Assembly (NCBI GenBank): GCA_031278295.1
Contig: JAITKQ010000009.1
Span: 1-23,692 of the forward strand
Direction of reading: 5' to 3'
From: Spirochaetaceae bacterium
GTDB lineage: Bacteria; Spirochaetota; Spirochaetia; Treponematales; Breznakiellaceae
Length of the DNA stretch: 23,692 nt
The position numbers and the translations under genes were made by a program. The notes below the pieces were generated by a model. It ran no database searches and had not been told where the DNA came from. It saw only the letters and a list, made by a program, of their open reading frames with translations. Below, one piece after another: positions 8,238 through 15,371 of the stretch (within the stretch, counting starts at the first letter, position 1; each line of letters opens with the position of its first letter).

Positions 8238-8266
8238 TTGATGATATACCGGGAAACCGCTATAAT
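8238..8266 (+). promoter_or_regulatory. Strong promoter with near-leaderless geometry (aminotransferase)
   Basis: TTGATG (8238-8243), a 17-bp spacer and a perfect TATAAT (8261-8266). The ATG at 8277 begins only 10 bp after the -10 box, so the transcript would have a leader of just a few bases. The promoter covers the two upstream in-frame ATGs at 8238 and 8241, which argues against their use as starts. Confidence 0.6.
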
Positions 8267-8276
8267 TTTGGGCATT

Positions 8277-9566
8277 ATGGACGATCTCGCGGTTGAATTG
8301 AATCGTATTCTTGAAGGAACGGCCGCATGGCGGCTCCTTTCCGATTTTGGGAAGCGGATGTACTTCCCTCGCGGCATAATAGCGCAGAGCGGCGAGGCAA
8401 AAAAAGCCGCGTCAAAGGCTAACGGAACGATAGGGATGGCCTTTTCAAACGGAAAACCTATGCTGCTGCCCGGATTCAAGCGGTACATGCCTGACTTTGA
8501 GCCGGAAGAAACCGTCGCTTACGCACCCACAGCCGGCAACGAAAAACTGCGCGAGCTATGGAAAAATATGATTCTGCGGAAGAATCCTTCGCTGGACGCA
8601 AACCGTATCTCGCTTCCGGTGCTTACGCCCGGCATCACGGCGGGAATTTCATACACGGCGGAACTTTTTTTGAACGCGGGGCAGACGATTCTGTCCGCGG
8701 ATCCGGCATGGGACAACTACCGCCTGATTTTTGAGGAACGTTGCGGCGGCGTCTTGCACGGAATTCCGGTTTTTGATAACGGCGGGCAGCTTGACATCCC
8801 CAAAATCAGGGCCGCCATACTACAAGAAGCCAAAACCGGCAGCGTCCGCATCATCTTTAACTTTCCGAACAACCCTTCCGGGTACTCGCCCACCAACGCC
8901 GAAACCGCCGCGCTTGTCGCTTGCGTGGAGGAGGCCGCAGGCAGCGCGGATGTGCTGGTAATATGCGACGATGCCTACTTCGGCTTTTTTTACGAGGATT
9001 CTGTCTGCCGCGAATCGATCTTCAGCCGGCTCGCCGGCCTGAATGAACGGGTCATCGCCGTAAAAACAGACGGCCCGACGAAAGAAGATTACAGTTGGGG
9101 CTTCCGTCTCGCTATGGTAACGATAGGTTCAAAAGGTTTAGGTCCCGAACATTTTGACGCGCTTGTTACAAAACTAACAGGCGCGATAAGGTCTTCCGTT
9201 TCGTGTTCAAACACATTCGCGCAGTCGTTGTTTCTTAAAGTATACGGCGATGAAACGACGCATCAGCAAAAGGCCGCTTTTTTTGATACCTTGAAAGAAC
9301 GCTACGAAGCGGTAAAACAATTTACACGGACGCATAAAGACCACCCGCGCCTGTCGCCGCTGCCCTTTAACTCCGGCTATTTCATGTGCCTCCGCTGTAC
9401 AGGGCTTGATGCCGGTAAACTTCGCCGCAGGCTGCTCGAAAAACACGGTATAGGCACAGTATCCTTTGGCAGTGAATACCTGCGCGTCGCGTTCTCCAGC
9501 ATAGAAACGGATATAATACCGGAAGTTTTTGGCGCTATTTACGATACGGCGCTGGAGACATTCTAA
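8277..9566 (+). CDS. Class I/II PLP-dependent aminotransferase
   Basis: The 429-residue fold-type I aminotransferase transfers an amino group through pyridoxal phosphate, in the cytoplasm. Visible motifs, counted from MDDLAVEL, are NNPSG (198-202), the DDAY pair contacting the PLP ring (231-234), the probable Schiff-base lysine K269 and R277 eight residues later, the same spacing as K258 and R266 in aspartate aminotransferase. The C-terminal domain has GYFMCLR and a late LRVAFSS strand that should hold the carboxylate-binding arginine. The substrate cannot be told. The longer frame starting at 8238 overlaps the promoter, so ATG 8277 is chosen. It ends 31 bp from the convergent ddl gene. Nothing nearby indicates a biosynthetic pathway. 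Confidence 0.9.
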   Translation: MDDLAVELNRILEGTAAWRLLSDFGKRMYFPRGIIAQSGEAKKAASKANGTIGMAFSNGKPMLLPGFKRYMPDFEPEETVAYAPTAGNEKLRELWKNMILRKNPSLDANRISLPVLTPGITAGISYTAELFLNAGQTILSADPAWDNYRLIFEERCGGVLHGIPVFDNGGQLDIPKIRAAILQEAKTGSVRIIFNFPNNPSGYSPTNAETAALVACVEEAAGSADVLVICDDAYFGFFYEDSVCRESIFSRLAGLNERVIAVKTDGPTKEDYSWGFRLAMVTIGSKGLGPEHFDALVTKLTGAIRSSVSCSNTFAQSLFLKVYGDETTHQQKAAFFDTLKERYEAVKQFTRTHKDHPRLSPLPFNSGYFMCLRCTGLDAGKLRRRLLEKHGIGTVSFGSEYLRVAFSSIETDIIPEVFGAIYDTALETF

Positions 9567-9597
9567 AAGGCGGCATGCAGGCTGAGGGGAGGCCGTG

Positions 9598-10695
9598 TTA
9601 CAGGTAACAGGTCTTTAGCCCGCGTTCTTTTTCGTTGCGTTCAAAGGCAAGTTCTATCAGGCGGTCGATCAAGGCTTTGTAGCCGAGTCCGCGCTCCTCC
9701 CAAAGTTTCGGGTACATGCTGATCTTTGTAAAACCAGGCATTGTGTTTATTTCGTTTACAATTACCATGCCGTCGTCACGCATAAAAAAATCTATGCGTG
9801 AAAGCCCTTCGGCGCACAAGGTTTTGTGGGCTTTTACCGCAAGTTCCTGTATTTCTTTTATTTTTTCGTCAGACAAGCCCGCCGGTATCACAAGCTCGGC
9901 GCCATCTTCGTCAATGTATTTGGCGTCATAGGAGTAGAATTCATGGGCAGGCCGTATCTCTCCGGGCAAAGAGGCCGCGGGGTCGTCGTTGCCCAAAACG
10001 GCGCACTCCAGCTCACGCCCCTTTATAAATTCTTCGATTATAATTTTTGTATCGTAGCGAAAAGCTTCCCGTACAAATTGCAGGTATTCGCTCTCATTGT
10101 GAACCTTGTTTACGCCTATTGACGAACCCATGTTAGCCGGTTTTACAAAATGGGGGATACCTAGCAAACTTACAATGTCGTCATAGCCGGGCGCCTCCGC
10201 CATTGAATGAAGCGTGGTATGTTTTGCAATCGGAATGCCCGCCTCGCGCAAGAGCCGTTTCATAACATCCTTGTCCATGCCGATCGCGCTGCCAAGCGCC
10301 GCCGTCCCCACAAACGGAACGCCCGCCGTTTTTAAAAGGCCCTGAATGGAGCCGTCCTCCCCCAGCGGCCCGTGCAGTACCGGAAAAATCACATCCACCC
10401 GTGTTTTCCCGCCGCCGTCTATATGAACAAGGCTGCCGCCGGAACCCGGCAGAAGCGCCACCGGCGTACCGTTAGGCTTGAGACTTATTTTCTTGGGATC
10501 ATCCTCGTTCAGCAAAAAACCGGTTCCGCCGTCCGTACCGTACAGCATCCATTTCCCGCCCTTGTCGATGCCGATGGGAGCAACGTTGTACTTGTCCCGG
10601 TTCACAGCGTTAAAAATACTTTTGGCCGATTGAAGTGAAACCTCGTGCTCAGCCGAACATCCGCCAAACAGAATACCGACGCACCTTTTTGCCAT
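9598..10695 (-). CDS. ddl: D-alanine--D-alanine ligase
   Basis: This enzyme joins two D-alanines with ATP to make the dipeptide used for peptidoglycan precursors, in the cytoplasm. The 365 residues show all ATP-grasp ligase landmarks: FGGCSAEHEVSLQSA at the N-terminus (E16 corresponds to the first catalytic Glu), HGPLGEDGSIQG for the substrate loop, KPANMGSSIGV in the ATP-binding half, and NEINTMPGFTKISMYPKLW near the end for magnesium and D-Ala2. The length fits the longer Ddl group. TGGAGG precedes the ATG at ideal spacing. It is convergent with the aminotransferase, and its upstream side faces the large repeat array. Confidence 0.96.
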   Translation of the reverse strand: MAKRCVGILFGGCSAEHEVSLQSAKSIFNAVNRDKYNVAPIGIDKGGKWMLYGTDGGTGFLLNEDDPKKISLKPNGTPVALLPGSGGSLVHIDGGGKTRVDVIFPVLHGPLGEDGSIQGLLKTAGVPFVGTAALGSAIGMDKDVMKRLLREAGIPIAKHTTLHSMAEAPGYDDIVSLLGIPHFVKPANMGSSIGVNKVHNESEYLQFVREAFRYDTKIIIEEFIKGRELECAVLGNDDPAASLPGEIRPAHEFYSYDAKYIDEDGAELVIPAGLSDEKIKEIQELAVKAHKTLCAEGLSRIDFFMRDDGMVIVNEINTMPGFTKISMYPKLWEERGLGYKALIDRLIELAFERNEKERGLKTCYL

Positions 10696-10719
10696 GTCCG
10701 CCTCCAGTTTAGTTACCGG

Positions 10720-10748
10720 ATTTTAAATCAATACCGTTAAATATTCAA
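10720..10748 (-). promoter_or_regulatory. Probable ddl promoter
   Basis: On the minus strand TTGAAT (10748-10743), a 17-bp spacer, and TAAAAT (10725-10720): 4 of 6 and 5 of 6 matches to the sigma-70 boxes. Transcription would start near 10713, about 18 bp before the ATG and just ahead of GGAGG. ddl thus appears to have its own promoter between itself and the repeat array. Confidence 0.6.
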
Positions 10749-10837
10749 CACGGTCGGGGAAATGACGCTTTTTCGGCATTTTTTTTGTGTTTTTCCTTTT
10801 TTCGAAAAATCACCAAAAAGAGAAGCGCCGGTAAAGG

Positions 10838-10851
10838 CCCCCCCCCCCCCC
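10838..10851. repeat. Poly-C tract (C14) at the edge of the repeat array
   Basis: Fourteen C lie 90 bp upstream of the ddl -35 box and 42 bp before the array's boundary inverted repeat. It is the third long G/C homopolymer in intergenic DNA of this window. Confidence 0.85.
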
Positions 10852-10892
10852 TGTTTTACCCTCTCTTTATCGGCATACCGCCCTTCCCCGCA

Positions 10893-10940
10893 GGGGACAG
10901 GTCCCTTCGGGGCGTGCGGCCATCACGGGGGCCTGTCCCC
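10893..10940. repeat. Inverted repeat at the left boundary of the array
   Basis: GGGGACAGG (10893-10901) and CCTGTCCCC (10932-10940) are perfect 9-bp inverted copies around a 30-bp loop. The left arm is the array core in reverse orientation, and the only such copy seen; the right arm is the first forward unit. It resembles motifs I recall next to REP-associated elements in other bacteria, but that link is memory, not proof. Confidence 0.7.
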
Positions 10941-13110
10941 ATGTGGCGGGGGCTGTCCACGCAGAGGGGGCTGTCCCCATGTTGGAGGGGGCTGTCCCTT
11001 GTGGAGGGGGCTGTCCCCGTGTGGGGGGGCTGTCCCCGTGTGAGGGGGCTGTCCACGCAGGGGGCTGTCCCAGCAGGAGGCTGTCCCCTGTTGGAGGGAG
11101 CTGTCCCCGTGCGGAGGGGGCTGTCCACGCAGAGGGCTGTCCCTTGTGGAGGGGGCTGTCCCCGTGTGAGGGGTCTGTCCCCCAGAGAGCTGTCCCGACA
11201 GAGAGGGGCTGTCCACGCAGGCAGGGCTGTCCACGCAGAGGGGGCTGTCCCCGTGGAGGGGGCTGTCCACGCAGGGGGCTGTCCCGGCAGAGAGGGCTGT
11301 CCCCGTGGAGGGGGCTGTCCACGCAGGGGGCTGTCCCGGCAGAGAGGGCTGTCCCCGTGGAGGGGGCTGTCCCAGCAGAGGGCTGTCCCCCGTGTCGGAG
11401 GGGGGGCTGTCCCCACAGAGGGCTGTCCCGGCAGGGGGCTGTCCACGCAGAGAGGGCTGTCCACGCAGGGGGCTGTCCACGCAGGGGGCTGTCCACGCAG
11501 AGAGGGCTGTCCACGCAGGGGGCTGTCCACGCAGGGGGCTGTCCACGCAGGGGGCTGTCCACGCAGAGAGGGCTGTCCACGCAGAGAGGGCTGTCCACGC
11601 AGGGGGCTGCCCCAGCAGGGGGCTGTCCCCTGTGTGAGGGGGCTGTCCCCGTGGAGGGGTGTCCCCATGTGGAGGGGGCTGTCCCAGCAGAGGGGGCTGT
11701 CCCTATTGGAGGGGACTGTCCCCGTGGAGTGGGCTGTCCCTGTTGGAGGGGGCTGTCCCGGCAGAGGGCTGTCCCCTGTGTGAGGGGGCTGTCCCCATGT
11801 GGAGGGGGCTGTCCCTGTTGGAGGGGCTGTCCCCGCAGGGGGCTGTCCCCGCAGGGGGCTGTCCACGCAGGGGGCTGTCCACGCAGAGAGGGCTGTCCAC
11901 GCAGAGAGGGCTGTCCCCGCAGGGGGCTGTCCCCGCAGGGGGCTGTCCCCGCAGGGGGCTGTCCCCGCAGGGGGCTGTCCCCGCAGAGAGGGCTGTCCAC
12001 GCAAAGAGGGCTGTCCACGTGTGAGGGGGCTGTCCCCATGTGGAGGGGGCTGTCCCCCAGAGGGCTGTCCCGGCAGAGAGGGCTGTCCACGCAGAGAGGG
12101 CTGTCCACGTGTGAGGGGGCTGTCTCCGTGGAGGGGTGTCCCCGTGGAGGGGTGTCCCCTTGTGGAAGGGGCTGTCCCCGCAGGGGGCTGTCCCGGCAGA
12201 GAGGGCTGTCCCCGTAGGGGGCTGTCCCTTGTGGAGGGGGCTGCCCCCCAGAGGGGCTGTCCCCGTAGGGAGGTCTGCCCTCGCAGAGGGGGTTGCCCCT
12301 TGTGGAGGGGCTGTCCCGGCAGAGAGGTCTGTCCACGCAGAGAGGGCTGTCTCGGCAGAGGGCTGTCCACGCAGGGGGCTGTCCCCGTGGAGGGGGCTGT
12401 CCCCGCAGGGGCTGTCCCCGCAGGGGGCTGCCCCCGCAGAGGGCTGCCCCCGTGTGAGAGGGCTGTCCCCGCAGGGGGCTGTCCCCGTGTGAGGGGGCTG
12501 TCCACGCAGGGGGCTGCCCCAGCAGGGGGCTGTCCCGGCAGAGAGGGCTGTCCACGCAGAGAGGGCTGTCCCCATGGAGGGAGCTGTCCCCTGTTGGAGG
12601 GGGCTGTCCCTAACGGAGGGGGTTGTCCCTCGACGGAGGGAGTTGTCCCCGTGTGGCGGGGGGCTGTCCCCGCAGAGGGGCTGTCCCCCCGTGGAGGGAG
12701 CTGTCCACGCAGAGGAGGCTGTCCCCGTGTGAGGAGGCTGTCCCCGTGTGAGGAGGCTGCCCCCGCAGGGGGCTGTCCCCGTGCAGAGGGGTGTCCCCAT
12801 GTGGAGGGGGCTGTCCCATGCGGAGGGGCCTGTCCCCGTGTGAGGGGGCTGTCCCCGTGTGAGGGGGCTGTCCCTTGTGGAGGGGGCTGTCCCCGCAGAG
12901 GGGGCGGTCCCCACAGAGGGGGCTGTCCCTAGCAGAGGGCTGTCCCTGTTGGAGGGGGGCTGTCCCCGCAGAAGGCTGTCCCCGCAGGCAGGGCTACCCC
13001 CGTAGGGGCCTGTCCCTAGCAGAGGGGGCTGCCCCCGTGTGAGGGGGCTGTCCACGCAGGGGGCTGTCCCCGTGTCGGCGGGGGCTACCCCCGCAGAGGG
13101 GGTTGTCCCC
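10932..13110. repeat. Array of about 120 short units with GGCTGTCC core and variable linkers
   Basis: By hand I count about 123 units in 2.18 kb, mean 17.7 bp. Each has the core GGCTGTCC and a linker from a limited set: ACGCAG, CCGCAG, CGGCAG or CAGCAG closed by GGG or AGAG; or CCGTGTGAGGG, CCGTGGAGGG, CCATGTGGAGGG, CTTGTGGAGGG or CTGTTGGAGGG. Common lengths are 16, 18, 19 and 20 bp. Decayed cores occur (CTGCCC, GTGTCC, CTACCC), more often toward the right end. Around the core, GGGG-GCTGT-CCCC is a quasi-palindrome. ORFs of more than 300 residues cross both strands in several frames; lengths not divisible by three rotate the frame, so no constant peptide repeat results. I call it non-coding. 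It lies between two minus-strand genes. Confidence 0.95.
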
Positions 13111-13223
13111 AAAGTAAACGCCTATGGTGTCCGGCGCAGTTAAGGCGGGCGTGGTAAATTCTCGCGGTGGGGCTGTCGAGACGGGGTAGCGGGCGCCTGC
13201 CCTCGCCCATGGCGGACAGGGTC

Positions 13224-14009
13224 TCAGTCTTTCCAGGGAAACAGCAAGCCCCGTACAGTACGGCGGCCCGTTTTTTCGTACTCCTCCGCCAAAACCGTAT
13301 TCCAGGGAATATACCTGCGGCTGGCGTCGCCGTTTTGTTCAAGCCAGTCGTATTTTAAAAGGCGCAGGCGCAGGGCCTCGTCAAGAAAGAGCAGGACGCC
13401 GGCCGGTCCCGGCAAAAGGAAAGCGGTCACCGCCGATAAAATGATAAACAACAGTGCCAACAGCATGGTTCCGATAAAAAAAAACGGGTTGTCAATAAAC
13501 AGCAAAAAGCATTTTTTTATAATTTTAAAGGCAGTACCGCCAAGCCGTGCGCGGACGGCAAAAAAATATTGAAACACGGTTGTCAGCAGAACAAGTGTCC
13601 AGAAAAGTAGCGCCGCCGCGACAAGGCCCGGCGCATTGTCCAACAGCAGATAAAAAGGGATTATAAACGTAAAAAGGAGGGCCCCGGCGCAAAAAAATAT
13701 GCCAAATACGACGCCGGTTTTCCACACCGTGCGGAACACGCCAAAAAACTCATTGAAGCCAAAGCGGGAGTAATCGGAAATATTTTTTACGCATATAGCC
13801 GCCGCTGCAAGGTATACGGAACACCATAAAACGGTCAGCAAAAAAAACAGACCCAACACGGCGACTGGAAGCGGAGAAAACATTTCCAAAAGCCGGTTAA
13901 GGAGCATGAAAACCGCGAAAGAGGCGATAAAACCGATATTCAGCAGGGCTATACGGAAGGCGTTGTCCCAAAGATCAAAGAATGTTTTTTTTAACAGAAA
14001 CCCTGTCAT
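13224..14009 (-). CDS. Polytopic membrane protein (YesL/DUF624-like at best)
   Basis: The 261-residue protein has about five to six hydrophobic helices: residues about 18-38, 47-74, 100-123, 129-150 and 177-207. The charged C-terminal tail of about 45 residues (LRLRLLKYDWLEQNG onward) is likely cytoplasmic. Size and layout recall the YesL (DUF624) family found near sugar-transport genes, and it is divergent from a sugar-type binding protein, but I see no diagnostic motif. GGGGAT precedes the ATG at good spacing. The starts of the two divergent genes are only 48 bp apart. The 114 bp after its stop, up to the array, contain nothing I can name. Confidence 0.65.
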   Translation of the reverse strand: MTGFLLKKTFFDLWDNAFRIALLNIGFIASFAVFMLLNRLLEMFSPLPVAVLGLFFLLTVLWCSVYLAAAAICVKNISDYSRFGFNEFFGVFRTVWKTGVVFGIFFCAGALLFTFIIPFYLLLDNAPGLVAAALLFWTLVLLTTVFQYFFAVRARLGGTAFKIIKKCFLLFIDNPFFFIGTMLLALLFIILSAVTAFLLPGPAGVLLFLDEALRLRLLKYDWLEQNGDASRRYIPWNTVLAEEYEKTGRRTVRGLLFPWKD

Positions 14010-14024
14010 AAGTCAATCCCCATG

Positions 14025-14037
14025 CCGATATTATCGG
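14025..14037. promoter_or_regulatory. Perfect palindrome between divergent genes (candidate operator)
   Basis: CCGATATTATCGG is a perfect 6-bp inverted repeat around a central T, placed in the 48-bp gap between the divergent starts at 14009 and 14058. A dimeric regulator bound here could control both genes. No regulator gene is adjacent. Confidence 0.4.
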
Positions 14038-14057
14038 TAGGAGCGTTTGACCGGTTA

Positions 14058-15371
14058 ATGAAGAAGTTTGATATTGCCCTTGTTTGCACGGCGTTGGCCG
14101 TCCTTGTCATGGCCTTTTTTCTTTATCCCTCAAAAAAAATCAATTTTAGGCGGACAACACTGGTATTTTCCCAGTGGTTAACCGATGATATGGAACGGGA
14201 ATTTCTTGACAAAATAATTGAGGAATTTGAAAAGAGCCGTCCGGGCGTTAGCATTGTTCTTGAAAACAAGAGTTACGGTAATCTGGAAAAGGACTGCGCC
14301 GGCTATCTTGACATTGTGCGGAACGACCGGTCCGACAGGAAAGAAAACAAAAAAAACACGCATAAATTTCCTGATATTGTAACGGTGGATCCGCTGTGGT
14401 TTGATGATTCTGAAAAACGTATTTTGTTTGCGGATCAAAACGGTGGTGAAACGCGGGAAGGTACAACAAGGAATGAAGTTTACACGATACCGTTGTACTC
14501 ATACTTTAACACACTTTTTTATAACATAAAAATTCTGGAAGATGCGGGCTTCGATCGCCCCCCCAGTACACGCGGGGAATTTACGGAAGTCTGCCGCAAA
14601 CTAAAAGAAGAAAATATTTACGGATTGTCCGTCAGCGGAAATTTCTTTACGGACGTTTTTCCGTGGATATGGTCCGAGTCCGGCTCAAGAACGCTACAAA
14701 CGATAAGCGGCGAAAAGGATAAATTCAGCTTTACCGAAAAAAATGTCATCGGTAGCATGGATTTTCTTGATAAACTTAACAGGCAAAATATGCTGGGCCG
14801 GCCTCCGTTTATTAAAGATGACAATGAAAAGATAAATAATTTTGTTGCAGGCAAAACGGCAATGATTACGGCATCATCAAAATTGATAAAAAAACTTGAA
14901 ACACAATACAAAGGTACACGCTTTGGAATAACAAACATACCGTATCCTGAAAATTATTCCGGGCGCCCCGTATTCAACATGAGCAGCGTACACGCGGCCG
15001 TTTTGTCATCAAGCAGTCACAGGGATAAGGCGTTTGAATTTCTGGAATTTCTCTGCGCGGCGAATGCGGCGCTTGCGACGGCGGCCGGCGCGATTCCCGA
15101 AGATTCCTCATCCTCGGTATTTGACAACACCTCCGCGGACAGTCAGCCATACGGGGGCGGGCAGAACAGCCGGCGGTTCGAAGCGATCCATGTGAAGGCG
15201 CAGAGTATGCTTGAGAGTGCGGAGAGCCTTGACGACTGGAAACTTTTTTCAGCCTGCGCCTCGCTTGCCTCAATAGCATCCGAAGAAATAGATTCGATGT
15301 TCAGGTACAAGCGCGGCGTGGCGGATACTGTCGAAGCAATAAAAAAGCGTTATGATTCAGTTATAAAGTGA
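14058..15371 (+). CDS. Membrane-anchored extracellular solute-binding protein (family 1)
   Basis: The 437-residue periplasmic binding protein is of the carbohydrate ABC-transport type. An uncleaved-looking N-terminal helix (MKKFDIALVCTALAVLVMAF) is followed by the first strand LVFSQW, the helix FLDKIIEEFEKSRPGV, then PDIVTVDP, YTIPLYSYFNTLFYN and the late repeat FEFLEFLCA, all usual for the family. There is no clear lipobox. The frame begins at an ATG at 14022 without a ribosome-binding site; I prefer 14058, at the start of the signal segment, although GGAG sits rather far upstream. No permease or ATPase is nearby, so it is an orphan. The stop overlaps the next start by 4 bp (GTGA), showing translational coupling. 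I recall a similar orphan binding protein in T. pallidum (TP0737 region). Confidence 0.82.
   Translation: MKKFDIALVCTALAVLVMAFFLYPSKKINFRRTTLVFSQWLTDDMEREFLDKIIEEFEKSRPGVSIVLENKSYGNLEKDCAGYLDIVRNDRSDRKENKKNTHKFPDIVTVDPLWFDDSEKRILFADQNGGETREGTTRNEVYTIPLYSYFNTLFYNIKILEDAGFDRPPSTRGEFTEVCRKLKEENIYGLSVSGNFFTDVFPWIWSESGSRTLQTISGEKDKFSFTEKNVIGSMDFLDKLNRQNMLGRPPFIKDDNEKINNFVAGKTAMITASSKLIKKLETQYKGTRFGITNIPYPENYSGRPVFNMSSVHAAVLSSSSHRDKAFEFLEFLCAANAALATAAGAIPEDSSSSVFDNTSADSQPYGGGQNSRRFEAIHVKAQSMLESAESLDDWKLFSACASLASIASEEIDSMFRYKRGVADTVEAIKKRYDSVIK

Noticed and set aside
9595..9608. TGTTAC-AG-GTAACA palindrome as terminator between the aminotransferase and ddl
   Set aside because: The loop is only two bases, there is no U-run, and it overlaps the ddl stop region.
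10856..12505. Long Pro/Gly/Ser-rich ORFs on the minus strand (about 550 codons)
   Set aside because: They exist only because the repeat words contain no stop codons; frames rotate with unit length, there is no ribosome-binding site, and comparable frames exist on the other strand.
10932..13110. CRISPR array
   Set aside because: The conserved part is only 8 bp, the linkers recur instead of being unique, unit length is 16-20 bp, and no cas genes are present.
15170..15192. tRNA-like GGTTCGAAGC
   Set aside because: It lies inside the solute-binding protein gene and has no surrounding cloverleaf.
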